Origin: Limnohabitans sp. DM1
GTDB lineage: Bacteria; Pseudomonadota; Gammaproteobacteria; Burkholderiales; Burkholderiaceae_C
Assembly: GCF_001269385.1 (NCBI RefSeq)
Contig: NZ_CXOO01000011.1
Coordinates: 1 to 64,000, forward strand
Direction of reading: 5' to 3'
Length of the DNA: 64,000 nt
The position numbers and the translations under genes are program-made. Positions 47,425 through 56,621 of this stretch are shown in pieces; position 1 is the stretch's first letter, and every line of letters starts with the position of its first letter. The notes under the pieces were generated by a model that did no database searches, was not told the DNA's origin, and saw only the letters and a list, made by a program, of their open reading frames with translations.

Positions 47425-48114
47425 ATGACCACACTCCGACTCATTTCCTCCATGGCCACCAAACCGCTGCTGGCCGATTTGGTGTCGCTGTACAAGGCGC
47501 AAGCCCCCAGTGTTCTCATACAGGTCGAGTCGGTCGGCGGCGTGGATGCGGCCAAGCGTGTGCAAGCAGGCGAAGCCTTTGACGCGGTGGTGCTGGCCAG
47601 CGACGCCATCGACAAGCTGCTCGCCAGTGGCCATGTGCTGGCGGGCAGCCGGGTTGATCTGGTGCACTCGGGCGTGGCCGTGGCCGTGCCTGCGGGGGCC
47701 GAACACCCAGACATCTCGACCGAAGCCGCCCTGAAGGCGGCCATCCTGTCAGCGCGCACGCTGGGCTATTCGACCGGCCCAAGCGGTGTGCAGCTGGCCA
47801 AACAGTTCGAGGCCTGGGGCATTGCAGACCAGATCAAAGACCGCATCGTGCAGGCCAAGCCGGGCGTGCCGGTGGGCAGCTTGATCGCGCAGGGCGAGGT
47901 GGCGCTGGGCTTTCAGCAGCTGAGCGAAATGCTGGGCGTGCCCGGCATCACCGTGCTGGGCCCCCTGCCCGATGCGGTGCAGATCACCACCACGTTTTCG
48001 GGCAGCGTGGCGGCGACCAGCCTACAAGCACAGGCGGTGCGGGCCATGCTGGCGTTTTGGGCGTCTGCCGCTTGCAGCCAGACCAAGCGCCGCAACGGCA
48101 TGCTGACGGTCTGA
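47425..48114 (+). CDS. ModA-like substrate-binding domain protein without signal peptide
   Basis: 229 residues from the ATG at 47425. The fold looks like the periplasmic molybdate-binding protein ModA: AFDAVVLASDAIDKLLASGH, SGVAVAVPAGAEHPDIST and GEVALGFQQLSEMLGVPGIT are typical. However, the N-terminus MTTLRLISSMATKPLLADLV has no hydrophobic export signal, and the frame upstream has none either. No modB or modC gene is adjacent. It may be a cytoplasmic binding protein with a sensory role, or an exported protein whose signal was lost. Confidence 0.75.
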   Translation: MTTLRLISSMATKPLLADLVSLYKAQAPSVLIQVESVGGVDAAKRVQAGEAFDAVVLASDAIDKLLASGHVLAGSRVDLVHSGVAVAVPAGAEHPDISTEAALKAAILSARTLGYSTGPSGVQLAKQFEAWGIADQIKDRIVQAKPGVPVGSLIAQGEVALGFQQLSEMLGVPGITVLGPLPDAVQITTTFSGSVAATSLQAQAVRAMLAFWASAACSQTKRRNGMLTV

Positions 48115-48189
48115 AATGAGCCGACCTTGCTGGGCAGAAGCGGTCTTGCGCATGTAGGCCTTGCAGGCTTGACGCCGCTTTCGAGTCGG

Positions 48190-49263
48190 TCAAGTGCTGC
48201 CTCGCAGTTCGATGCGGTAAGGCATGACCACGGTTTCGGGCGCCAGTTTTTGCCCGGATCTGGACAGCGATATGGCTTTGAGCAACAACTGCCCAGCCAC
48301 TTTGCCAATGCCCGCGCTGTCGACCGCGACGGTCGTGATTTGTGGGTGACACGCCTGTGCAATCTCAAAGCCCCCAAATCCGGCAATCGCCAGCCTGCCG
48401 GGCACTGTCCAGCCCCGGCGCTGACATTCGGACAAGGCGCCAAACGCGACGTGGTCTGACACGCAAATGACGGCCTCCAGCTCGGGCCAACGGGCCACCA
48501 TTTGCGCCACCCCTTGGGCGCCCGCTTCCATGGAAACAGGGGCGCTGCCAATGGCCAGGGTGCGTGTCGCGTCCAGGCCCAACTGCGCCATCGCCTCCAA
48601 AAAGCCCCGCCTGCGGTCCGCTCCCCGTGCATCGCTTTGCGGCAAGCCGCCCAAAAATCCCATGCGTCGATACCCCTTGGCATGCAATGCACGCACCAGT
48701 TCGCTGACCGCCTGCGCATTGGAAAAGCCCACGTTGTGCGCAATGGGCTGGGTCAGCAAATCCCAGGTTTCCACCACGGGCACACCGGACGATTCAAGCA
48801 GTTTTCTGGCCAGGGGCGTGTGGCTGCCCCCTGTCACGACGATGCCCTCGGGCCGCCTCATGAGAAGGGTCCGAATCAATTGCTCTTCGGTCGGCATGTC
48901 GTAGTCCGTGTAGCCCATCAACACCTGCATGCCCGCAGATTCGACGGCGGAAGTCAGTCCATGGGCGGTGTCCGAAAAGTTGGAATTGTTCAGCGCCGGG
49001 ATCAGCGTGGCGATGAAGCCCGAACGCTTGGATGAAAACGTTCGAGCCGTTTGGTCCATCACATAACCCATCTCCTGGCAGGTGTTCAAAATGCGTTGGC
49101 GCAAGTCTTCGCTGGCATCGCTGCGCCGACGTGTGGACCGACTCAGCGCCCGTGACACGGTCATCTTGGAAACACCCAGTCGGGCCGCAATGTCGGCCAT
49201 GGTGACCTGACCCAGGCCATCAGGGGTCAATGGGTCTGCTGGGCTCGAATGCTTGTTGCTCAA
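48190..49263 (-). CDS. LacI-family transcriptional regulator (GntR-like)
   Basis: 357 residues from a TTG at 49263, supported by AGGAG about 7 bases upstream. The helix-turn-helix reads VTMADIAARLGVSKMTVSRA, and the hinge and sugar-binding domain follow (ARTFSSKRSGFIATLIPALN, RRPEGIVVTGGSHTP). The layout is closest to gluconate-type regulators. It is divergent from the SMP-30/ABC operon, and two ACCGGT-centred palindromes lie in the gap. It probably represses that operon and itself until a sugar acid or sugar ligand binds. Confidence 0.9.
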   Translation of the reverse strand: MSNKHSSPADPLTPDGLGQVTMADIAARLGVSKMTVSRALSRSTRRRSDASEDLRQRILNTCQEMGYVMDQTARTFSSKRSGFIATLIPALNNSNFSDTAHGLTSAVESAGMQVLMGYTDYDMPTEEQLIRTLLMRRPEGIVVTGGSHTPLARKLLESSGVPVVETWDLLTQPIAHNVGFSNAQAVSELVRALHAKGYRRMGFLGGLPQSDARGADRRRGFLEAMAQLGLDATRTLAIGSAPVSMEAGAQGVAQMVARWPELEAVICVSDHVAFGALSECQRRGWTVPGRLAIAGFGGFEIAQACHPQITTVAVDSAGIGKVAGQLLLKAISLSRSGQKLAPETVVMPYRIELRGST

Positions 49264-49297
49264 AACGTACTCCTGTGCCTGCGGTGAAGCGATGCAA

Positions 49298-49311
49298 CGA
49301 TACCGGTAACG
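49298..49311. promoter_or_regulatory. LacI/GntR-type operator, regulator-proximal
   Basis: CGATACCGGTAACG contains the perfect palindrome TACCGGTA with CG outer arms and one mismatched pair. It lies 35 bases before the regulator start codon, so it could serve autoregulation. It pairs with the operator 98 bases away. Confidence 0.75.
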
Positions 49312-49393
49312 TCATTATTCCTGCACATCCACATTAAAAATAAACGGGCGGTCTATTTCATCGAATTTATTGTCACTACTTTAGGGTAAATAC

Positions 49394-49409
49394 GAGTTAC
49401 CGGTAACTC
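49394..49409. promoter_or_regulatory. LacI/GntR-type operator, operon-proximal
   Basis: GAGTTACCGGTAACTC is a perfect 16-bp palindrome, 48 bases before the lactonase start. Its centre TTACCGGTAA equals the core of the known E. coli GntR operator ATGTTACCGGTAACAT. Two sites in one gap suggest looping repression. Confidence 0.88.
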
Positions 49410-49456
49410 ATATTTCAAACAACATAGGCGTTCTTTACTGAATTCACTTTGACCGC

Positions 49457-50380
49457 ATGACCTCGCTGCAAGTTTTCGACGCCCGACTCGCCAAAGTAGC
49501 CCAAGGCGCGGGTGCGCTTGAACGTCTTTGCAGCGGTGCCGCCTGGAGCGAAGGACCCGCCTGGCTCCCCCGAAGCGGCGAGCTGATCTGGAGCGACATC
49601 CCCAACAACCGCATCTTGTCCTGGCACGCCCAACATGGCCTGCGCGTTTGGCGAGACGGTGCAGAGTTCACCAACGGGCATGTACTGGATCAGGGCGGCG
49701 ACTTGCTCCATGCCTCGCATGGTCAGCGCGCCATCATCCGCACATGGCTGGGGGCGCAGGGCGAGCCACTTGGGGACGAGGTGGTGGTGGACAAATACCG
49801 TGGCCAGCGCTTGAACTCCCCCAACGATCTGGTGGTGAAGTCGGATGGCTCGATCTGGTTCACCGACCCCCCCTACGGCATCCTCTCGGACCGGGAAGGC
49901 CACAAAGCCCCGTCCGAGATCGGCGCCAACCACGTTTACCGCTATTGCCCGCACACACAAAACCTGAGCATAGCCACCGACTGGCTGGAGGAACCCAATG
50001 GTTTGGCCTTCTCGCCCGATGAGCGCGTGCTGTACGTGAGCGACACCTCGGCCGCCTTGCGTGAAGATGGCACAGGCCACCACCACATCGTGGCCCTGGA
50101 GGTGGTGGACGGCACCTGGCTGCGCAATCCCCGCATCTTTGCCGTCATCACGCCCGGTCTGGCCGATGGCTTTCGGGTCGATCGGTACGGTTTTGTCTAC
50201 ACCAGCAGCGAAGACAGTGTGCAAATTTTTCACCCAAACGGCACCCGCATGGGCCGCATCCCGGTGCCCGAAAGGGTGGGCAATCTGTGCTTTGGCGGGC
50301 CTGGCGGCGATGAGCTGTTCATCTGCGCGAGCACGTCCCTGTACCGCATCCAGCTCAACACCCGGGGAGCCACGGCATGA
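49457..50380 (+). CDS. SMP-30/gluconolactonase/LRE family lactonase
   Basis: 307 residues. The six-bladed propeller motifs are seen: CSGAAWSEGPAWLPRSGELI, WSDIPNNRILSW, LNSPNDLVVKSDGSIWFTDP and EPNGLAFSPDERVLYVSDTS. The metal-binding Glu (WSEGPAW), Asn (SPNDL and EPNG) and Asp (LADGFRVD) are kept. Such enzymes hydrolyse sugar lactones to aldonic acids. No export signal is visible, so it acts in the cytoplasm. It starts the LacI-controlled operon and overlaps the next gene (ATGA). Confidence 0.9.
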   Translation: MTSLQVFDARLAKVAQGAGALERLCSGAAWSEGPAWLPRSGELIWSDIPNNRILSWHAQHGLRVWRDGAEFTNGHVLDQGGDLLHASHGQRAIIRTWLGAQGEPLGDEVVVDKYRGQRLNSPNDLVVKSDGSIWFTDPPYGILSDREGHKAPSEIGANHVYRYCPHTQNLSIATDWLEEPNGLAFSPDERVLYVSDTSAALREDGTGHHHIVALEVVDGTWLRNPRIFAVITPGLADGFRVDRYGFVYTSSEDSVQIFHPNGTRMGRIPVPERVGNLCFGGPGGDELFICASTSLYRIQLNTRGATA

Positions 50381-51102
50381 GTGAAATCTGGCACTGGTGG
50401 ACCACGCCGCTCAGCGGGGCATCCGTCCACGCCATTGAGCCGGGGGTGTATTGGCATGCCCGGCTGATGGTGCTGGCTTGGGGCATCTTGCTGCCCGGCG
50501 GTGCTTTGCTGGCCCGGTATTTCAAAGTGCTGCCTTCACAAAACTGGCCCACCGTGCTCGACCACAAAGGGTGGTGGCATGGTCACCGCGCACTGCAATG
50601 GGCAGGCATGGTGCTGGCGAGTGTGGGGATTTATGTCATTTGGAATCAAGCCTCACCAAGCTCCTTGGCCCATGTGCACGGCACGGCAGGCTGGCTGCTG
50701 ATGCTGTTGGGTTGGCTGCAAATCATGGGTGGGCTCCTGCGCGGCAGCAAAGGCGGCCCCACGGCCTTGCAGCTCAGGGGGGACCATTACGACATGACAC
50801 CCCGCAGGGTCTGGTTTGAGCGCCTGCACAAGTGGCTGGGCTGGGCCTGTGTGCTGGGCGCCATGGGTGTGATGGTTGCAGGCCTGCTGCTGGCCGATGC
50901 CCCGCGCTGGATGTCGCTGGTGCTGGGGCTGTGGTGGCTGAGCTTGCTGGGCCTGGCCTGGCAGTGGCAAAAGCAGGGCCGCTGCATCGACACCTACCAA
51001 GCCATCTGGGGGCCTGACCCCCGTCACCCCGGCAACCACCTCCCCCCCATCGGCTGGGGCATTCGACGACCTTTTGAACCACAACAACATGGCCAATCTT
51101 GA
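50377..51102 (+). CDS. Cytochrome b561-domain membrane protein
   Basis: 241 residues with about five hydrophobic helices. The His pattern HARLMVLAWGILLPGG, WWHGHRALQWAGMVL, LAHVHGTAGWLLMLLGWLQI and ERLHKWLGWACVLGAMGV matches the heme b-binding core of cytochrome b561 proteins (DOMON-less type). It would move electrons across or along the inner membrane. It sits between a lactonase and an ABC importer with tight overlaps on both sides, which is an unusual partner set. Confidence 0.82.
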   Translation: MSEIWHWWTTPLSGASVHAIEPGVYWHARLMVLAWGILLPGGALLARYFKVLPSQNWPTVLDHKGWWHGHRALQWAGMVLASVGIYVIWNQASPSSLAHVHGTAGWLLMLLGWLQIMGGLLRGSKGGPTALQLRGDHYDMTPRRVWFERLHKWLGWACVLGAMGVMVAGLLLADAPRWMSLVLGLWWLSLLGLAWQWQKQGRCIDTYQAIWGPDPRHPGNHLPPIGWGIRRPFEPQQHGQS

Positions 51103-52210
51103 ACTTCGCAACCTCGTCAAACGTTTTGGCGAGGTCACTGTCGTCAGTGAACTCAACCTGTCTGTCCAGGCGGGCGAATTTGTCGTGCTGCTGGGCGAAT
51201 CGGGCTGCGGCAAAAGCACCACGCTGCGCATGGTGGCCGGCCTGGAAGAAGTCACCCAAGGACAAATCATCATTGGCGGCAAAGACGTCACCAACGCCCA
51301 CCCCATGGCCCGCGACATTGCCATGGTGTTCCAGAACTATGCGCTCTACCCCCACATGGATGTGGCGCAAAACCTGTCGTTTGCCCTGCGCCTGGCAGGC
51401 CGCACCCAGTCAGACATCGACGCCAAAGTGGCCTCTGCGGCCAAGATCCTCAACATTGAACACCTGCTCAAGCGCAAGCCCAAAGAACTGTCCGGCGGCC
51501 AACGCCAACGCGTGGCCATTGGCCGCGCCATCGTGCGTGAACCCCAGGTCTTTTTGTTTGATGAGCCCTTGTCCAACCTGGACGCCAAACTCAGGGGCCA
51601 CATGCGGGCAGAGTTGGCCCTGCTGCACCAGCGCCTGGCCAAAACCACGCTGTATGTGACCCACGATCAGGTAGAAGCCATGACGCTGGCCAGCCGCATC
51701 GTGATCTTCGACAAAGGCCGCATTCAGCAGGTCGGCACACCCAGCGAGGTGTTCAACCACCCGGCCAATCTCTTTGTCGCAGGCTTCATCGGCACCCCCA
51801 CCATGAACTTTTTTGAAGCCAAGCTGCACACCGCCGAGGGCCAACTCATGCTGCAAATGGAGGGCTTTTCAGTTCGCGCCCCTGAATGGCTGGCTGCACA
51901 AGCCTTGGAGGCCAACACGCCGCTCACCGTCGGCATTCGCCCACAAATGCTCAGCCCCACACCGCAAGGCGGCACGCTGCGCATGAACGTCGAGGTCGTG
52001 GAATACCTGGGCACGGAAAGCCAGGTCGTGGGCCGCCTGCCTTCGGGGCAGCGCGTGTGCGCGGTGCTGCCAGGCAATGCCAAAGCCGCGCTGCACCAGC
52101 CCTTGCACCTGAATGTCGAGCCCGCTTCCTTGCATGTCTTCAACGCCAGCAACGGGCTTTCCTTGAAACCCAGCAGTTCCCCTTCCCTTCACAACACAGG
52201 AGACAAATGA
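51089..52210 (+). CDS. ABC transporter ATP-binding protein (MalK/UgpC type)
   Basis: 373 residues from the ATG at 51089, overlapping the previous gene by 14 bases; a TTG at 51074 is possible. Walker A GESGCGKST, signature LSGGQRQRVAIGRAIVREPQ, Walker B VFLFDEPLSNLDA and the switch His in LYVTHDQVEAMTL are present. The C-terminal part (residues 240-370) is the regulatory OB-type domain of sugar-importer ATPases. It energises the two permeases downstream. Confidence 0.95.
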   Translation: MANLELRNLVKRFGEVTVVSELNLSVQAGEFVVLLGESGCGKSTTLRMVAGLEEVTQGQIIIGGKDVTNAHPMARDIAMVFQNYALYPHMDVAQNLSFALRLAGRTQSDIDAKVASAAKILNIEHLLKRKPKELSGGQRQRVAIGRAIVREPQVFLFDEPLSNLDAKLRGHMRAELALLHQRLAKTTLYVTHDQVEAMTLASRIVIFDKGRIQQVGTPSEVFNHPANLFVAGFIGTPTMNFFEAKLHTAEGQLMLQMEGFSVRAPEWLAAQALEANTPLTVGIRPQMLSPTPQGGTLRMNVEVVEYLGTESQVVGRLPSGQRVCAVLPGNAKAALHQPLHLNVEPASLHVFNASNGLSLKPSSSPSLHNTGDK

Positions 52211-53553
52211 TGAGTTCATTCCCAAGCCGACGCGACGCACTCAAAACGGGTGCCATCACCGTTTTTGGCGCTGCCCTGCCCTTCAGCGGCGTGCAAGCGC
52301 AAAACCGCTACGCCAAATACGCGGGCAAGACCGTGGTGTTCAGCACGCCAGCGCATCCGCACTACGACGCGATGATCAAGATCTTGCCGCAGTTCACCAA
52401 AGAAACCGGCATCAAGGTCGAGGTGGACAAATTGGCCATGGGCCGCATGAAAGAAAAGCAGCTGCTGGAGATGGCCAAGCCCTCTGGCGACTTCGACCTG
52501 GGCTGCTACGTCGTCATGTGGAAAGGCGAATATGTGGCCAAGAATCTGATCCAGCCGCTGGAGCCCTTCTTTGCCAATCCGGCATTGGCTGACCCCGCCT
52601 ACGACATGAAGGACATTGTCCCCATCTACCTCGAAAACCTGGGCCTGGTCGGCGGCCCCAAAGGCTATTTGGCAGGGCCTGGCGCCAAACTGTACGGCAT
52701 CCCCTATGGCGCGGAAACCAGCGTTTTGGCTTACCGCCGCGACATCTTTGCCAAGCACAACCTCACGGTGCCAGAAAACTACGAAGACTTCCGCAAGATT
52801 TTGCGCATCCTCAAGGACAAGGAAGGCATTGGCGCTTTGGCCAGCCGCGGGCAAGCCGGGCACCAAGTGGTGCATGCCTGGCTGCTGCACCTGAACCCGC
52901 TGGGCGGCAGCGTCTTTGATGACAAATGGAATCCCCGTTTCAACGACAAGTTCGGCGTCGAAGCCCTCAAGTTCTTGCAAGAAGTTGTGGCCACCGGCCC
53001 CGCAGGCATTCCCGGCTACGGTCAAGGCGAGAGCAACACCGCCTTTTTGCAAGGACAAGCCGCCATGTACCTGGACAGCACCTCCATTGCAGGCCTGGTC
53101 AACGACCCCAGCAAAAGCAAAGTGGTGGGCAACGTCAGCTGGGCCTTGCACCCCAAAGGCATGCGCCGCGCCTCGCAAAGCGGTGGCCTGGGGCTGGCCA
53201 TTCCCAAAAATGCCAAAAACCCCGAGGCCAGTTTCCTGCTCATGCAATGGCTCACCAGCAAAGCGCAAGACAAAGCCGTGACGATGGCGGGCGGCGCCCC
53301 CATGCGCAACAGCACCCTGCGGGACCAGGATGCGGTGCGCAAGTACCCCGAATTCATCACCTTCCAGGAAGCGCTGAAATACAGCGCACCCGACTGGCGT
53401 CCCATCATCCCGGTGTGGGACAACATCAATGTGCAGGCGCTTGGCGTCGGCCTGAGTGAAGCCCTCACCGGCAAAAAGACCGCAGAAAAAGCCCTCAACG
53501 ACATGGTTCCGCAGGTCACCGCGATCATGCGCCAAGCCGGTTACAAAATCTGA
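52207..53553 (+). CDS. Extracellular solute-binding protein, family 1 (sugar ABC importer)
   Basis: 448 residues from the ATG at 52207, overlapping the ATPase stop, with CAGGAG 6-8 bases upstream. The N-terminus SFPSRRDALKTGAITVFGAA looks like a twin-arginine signal, cleaved near GVQAQ. The mature part is a family 1 binding protein (TGIKVEVDKLAMGRMKEKQL, KLYGIPYGAETSVLAYRRDI, GQAAMYLDSTSIAGLVNDPS). It captures the imported solute in the periplasm. The substrate is unknown; the lactonase and GntR-like operators point to a sugar or sugar-derived compound. Confidence 0.92.
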   Translation: MMSSFPSRRDALKTGAITVFGAALPFSGVQAQNRYAKYAGKTVVFSTPAHPHYDAMIKILPQFTKETGIKVEVDKLAMGRMKEKQLLEMAKPSGDFDLGCYVVMWKGEYVAKNLIQPLEPFFANPALADPAYDMKDIVPIYLENLGLVGGPKGYLAGPGAKLYGIPYGAETSVLAYRRDIFAKHNLTVPENYEDFRKILRILKDKEGIGALASRGQAGHQVVHAWLLHLNPLGGSVFDDKWNPRFNDKFGVEALKFLQEVVATGPAGIPGYGQGESNTAFLQGQAAMYLDSTSIAGLVNDPSKSKVVGNVSWALHPKGMRRASQSGGLGLAIPKNAKNPEASFLLMQWLTSKAQDKAVTMAGGAPMRNSTLRDQDAVRKYPEFITFQEALKYSAPDWRPIIPVWDNINVQALGVGLSEALTGKKTAEKALNDMVPQVTAIMRQAGYKI

Positions 53554-53571
53554 TCGCCCCAAGCCCTTGAC

Positions 53572-54450
53572 ATGAAAACCTCCCGCTGGATTGCAGCCCT
53601 CTACATTGGCCCCGCTGTGCTCGTCATGGCAGCGGCCTGCCTCTACCCGGTGCTGAGCGCTTTCCAGCTGGCCGGTTATGACTGGTCCATGGGCACACCC
53701 TGGGCATCTGCCCAGTGGGTGGGCTTGGACAACGTGGTCCAGGCCTTCGGTAACCCGAGGGTCTGGAACAGCTTGTTGACCACATTGCTGTTTGCGGCCG
53801 TCTGCGTCACAGCAGAAATGCTGCTGGGCATTGCGCTGGCCCTGGCTCTGGAAAAACCCGTCAAGGGCATGTCATTTTTCAGAACCCTGTTCATCTTGCC
53901 CATGATGATTGCCCCCATCGCCGTGGGCTTGACCTGGCGCTACATCTTTGACGCCCAATTTGGCCTGGCCAATGCCGTGCTCAAACTGCTGGGCCTGAGC
54001 GCTCAAACCTGGCTGGCCGACCCCCAATTGGCCTTCATGGCCATCGTCATCGCAGACATCTGGCAGTGGACGCCCTTTGTCTTCATCATGATGATCGCGG
54101 CCTTGGCCGGGGTTGACCACTCCGTCATCGAAGCCGCCCGCATCGACGGCGCCAGCTGGTGGCAGCAAACCCTGTGGGTCAAGCTGCCCATGGTCATGCA
54201 TGTGATCGCCATCACCTTGATGATGCGCCTCATTGATGCCTTCAGGGTTTTGGAGGTGATCTATGTGTTGACGTTTGGTGGCCCGGGTGACAGCACCGAA
54301 ATCCTGGCCTTGCACATTTACAAAACAGCCTTTGTGGGCCAACAACTGGGCGTGGCCGCTGCCATCAGCATCTTGCTGCTGCTGGTGGTCACGGTATTGA
54401 GTCTGGGTGCCTTGCGACTGTCCAACCCCATGAAAGGAGAGCCCCAATGA
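53572..54450 (+). CDS. Sugar ABC transporter permease (MalF/UgpA type)
   Basis: 292 residues with six hydrophobic helices. The EAA loop that contacts the ATPase is VIEAARIDGASWWQQTLWVK (about residues 186-205). LTFGGPGDSTEILALHIYKT follows in the usual place. Its stop overlaps the next start (ATGA), so the two permeases are translationally coupled. Confidence 0.94.
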   Translation: MKTSRWIAALYIGPAVLVMAAACLYPVLSAFQLAGYDWSMGTPWASAQWVGLDNVVQAFGNPRVWNSLLTTLLFAAVCVTAEMLLGIALALALEKPVKGMSFFRTLFILPMMIAPIAVGLTWRYIFDAQFGLANAVLKLLGLSAQTWLADPQLAFMAIVIADIWQWTPFVFIMMIAALAGVDHSVIEAARIDGASWWQQTLWVKLPMVMHVIAITLMMRLIDAFRVLEVIYVLTFGGPGDSTEILALHIYKTAFVGQQLGVAAAISILLLLVVTVLSLGALRLSNPMKGEPQ

Positions 54451-55271
54451 AGCGCTCATGGTGGATGACCACCTCCCACTACACCGTTCTGATTTTTCTG
54501 GCTTTGTTGTGCTTGGCCCCCATATGGGTCATTTTTGCCACCAGCTTGCGCCAGCAAGTGGACATTTTTGCCGAGCCGCTGAACTTCATCTTCATGCCCA
54601 CGCTGGAAAACTACCGGGCCGTGATCGAAGAAGACAAGCTCGACCGCTACCTGGGCAACAGCCTTTTTGTCGGCATCGTGTCCACCGTGATCACCCTGGT
54701 GCTCGGCTGCATGGCCGCCTATGGTCTGGCCAGGTTCCGATTTCCGGGCCGTCAGGCGGTGGCCTACACCACGCTCTTGCTGCGCACCGTGCCGCTGGCT
54801 GTGCTGGCCATTCCCGTATTCCTGATCTGGAATGAATGGCAACTGGTCAACAGCCTTTGGGGGCTGGTGCTCTTGTATGTGGCCGTCAATCTGCCTTTCA
54901 CCATTTGGCTGCTGTACGGCTTTGTGCTGCAGGTGCCGATTGAGCTGGAAGAGGCCGCTGCCATCGATGGCTGTGGCCCGTTCCAGATCTTCACCAAAGT
55001 GCTCTTGCCACTCATGGGGCCGGGTTTGGCTGCGGCCTCCATCTTCACCTTCCGCATTGCCTGGAACGAATTCATCCTGGCGCTGGTGCTGACCGATCGG
55101 CATACACGTACGCTGCCCGTCGCAGCCAGCCTGTTCATCACCGACCTGGGCGTGGACTGGGGCAAAGTCATGGCCATGACCAGCCTGATCGCCATACCGC
55201 CGCTGATTTTCACGTTCATCGCAGCGCGGCAAATCATCACCGGGCTCACGGCAGGTGCGGTCAAAGGCTAG
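54447..55271 (+). CDS. Sugar ABC transporter permease (MalG/UgpE type)
   Basis: 274 residues with six hydrophobic helices. The EAA loop is ELEEAAAIDGCGPFQIFTKV with LLPLMGPGLAAASIFTFRIA after it. It ends with the typical QIITGLTAGAVKG. It completes the importer and appears to be the last gene of the LacI-controlled operon. Confidence 0.94.
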   Translation: MKRSWWMTTSHYTVLIFLALLCLAPIWVIFATSLRQQVDIFAEPLNFIFMPTLENYRAVIEEDKLDRYLGNSLFVGIVSTVITLVLGCMAAYGLARFRFPGRQAVAYTTLLLRTVPLAVLAIPVFLIWNEWQLVNSLWGLVLLYVAVNLPFTIWLLYGFVLQVPIELEEAAAIDGCGPFQIFTKVLLPLMGPGLAAASIFTFRIAWNEFILALVLTDRHTRTLPVAASLFITDLGVDWGKVMAMTSLIAIPPLIFTFIAARQIITGLTAGAVKG

Positions 55272-55403
55272 CCGCAGGGTGTCGACCCCAATGGCTCCAA
55301 GCCCCATCAACTCAGATGCTCCCAACATCGAAAGAACGCAGCGGGGCCAGATGTTTCAACGACTCAGGCCTGCTCAGGGCAGTTGATCCCGGATAATCGA
55401 GGG

Positions 55404-56618
55404 ATGAATCCCCTCCTCGCCAAGCTGCAACCCTACCCTTTTGAACGGCTCAAACAGCTGTTCGCCAGCGTCACGCCCAACCCAGCCCTGCGCCACATCA
55501 GCTTGGGCATTGGCGAGCCCAAGCACGCCACGCCTGCCTTCATTCAGGAAGCCCTCAAGGTATCAGTCGCCAACGGCTTGTCGGCCTATCCGGCCACGGC
55601 GGGCGAGCCTGCGCTGCGCAAGGCCTGCGCGGCCTGGCTGCAAACCCGTTACCAGCTGGCGCTAGACCAGGCCACTCAGGTATTGCCCGTGAACGGTTCA
55701 CGCGAAGCCCTGTTTGCCCTGACGCAAACCGTGATCGACCCGACCCGACCCGGCGCCACCGTGGTCAGCCCCAACCCTTTTTATCAAATTTACGAAGGCG
55801 CGGCCTTGCTGTCAGGGGCTGAGCCTTATTACGTGCCCAGCGATCCGGCGCGCAACTTTGCCAACGACTGGGACAGTGTGCCTGCCGAGGTCTGGGCGCG
55901 GACACAGCTTTTGTTCGTTTGCTCGCCCGGCAACCCCACGGGGGCGGTCATGCCCCTGTCCGAGTGGGAAAAGCTGTTTGCCCTGTCCGACCAGCACGGT
56001 TTCGTGATCGCGTCCGACGAGTGCTACAGCGAGATTTATTTCCGCGAAGAAGCGCCTTTGAGCGGCCTGGAAGCTGCCCACCAGCTGGGCCGTACCGACT
56101 TCAAGCGGCTGATCGCCTTCACCAGCCTGTCCAAACGCAGCAACGTGCCCGGTCTGCGCAGCGGCTTTGTGGCCGGAGATGCGGCCATCATCAAGCAGTT
56201 TTTGCTGTACCGCACCTACCACGGCAGCGCCATGAGCCCCGTGGTGCAAGCCGCCAGCGTGGCCGCCTGGGGCGACGAGGCCCATGTGGTGGACAACCGC
56301 AACCAGTACCGCACCAAGTTTGCCCAGGTCACCCCCGTGCTGGCCGAAGTGCTGGATGTGAAACTGCCTGACGCCAGCTTTTACCTGTGGGCGGGCGTGC
56401 CCGCAGGCTGGCAAGGCGACGACGCTGCGTTTGCCCAAGCGCTTTATGAAGCCGAACACGTCACCGTGTTGCCCGGCAGCTATTTGGCGCGCGATTTCAA
56501 CGGCAGCAACCCCGGCCAGGGCCGCATCCGAATGGCCTTGGTAGCCGAGACCGCCGAGTGTCTGGAAGCGGCCGAGCGCATCGCCCGCTTTGTGCGTGCC
56601 CACCCCAGCAAAGTCTGA
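55404..56618 (+). CDS. dapC: Succinyldiaminopimelate transaminase
   Basis: 404 residues from the ATG at 55404. It is a fold-type I aminotransferase of the DapC group: HISLGIGEPKHATPAFIQEA, FVCSPGNPTGAVMPLSEWEK, ASDECYSEIYF and the PLP lysine in FTSLSKRSNVPGLRSGF (about 249). It converts N-succinyl-2-amino-6-ketopimelate to succinyl-diaminopimelate in lysine and cell-wall synthesis. dapE follows immediately, which supports the assignment. Confidence 0.94.
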   Translation: MNPLLAKLQPYPFERLKQLFASVTPNPALRHISLGIGEPKHATPAFIQEALKVSVANGLSAYPATAGEPALRKACAAWLQTRYQLALDQATQVLPVNGSREALFALTQTVIDPTRPGATVVSPNPFYQIYEGAALLSGAEPYYVPSDPARNFANDWDSVPAEVWARTQLLFVCSPGNPTGAVMPLSEWEKLFALSDQHGFVIASDECYSEIYFREEAPLSGLEAAHQLGRTDFKRLIAFTSLSKRSNVPGLRSGFVAGDAAIIKQFLLYRTYHGSAMSPVVQAASVAAWGDEAHVVDNRNQYRTKFAQVTPVLAEVLDVKLPDASFYLWAGVPAGWQGDDAAFAQALYEAEHVTVLPGSYLARDFNGSNPGQGRIRMALVAETAECLEAAERIARFVRAHPSKV

Positions 56619-56621
56619 ACC

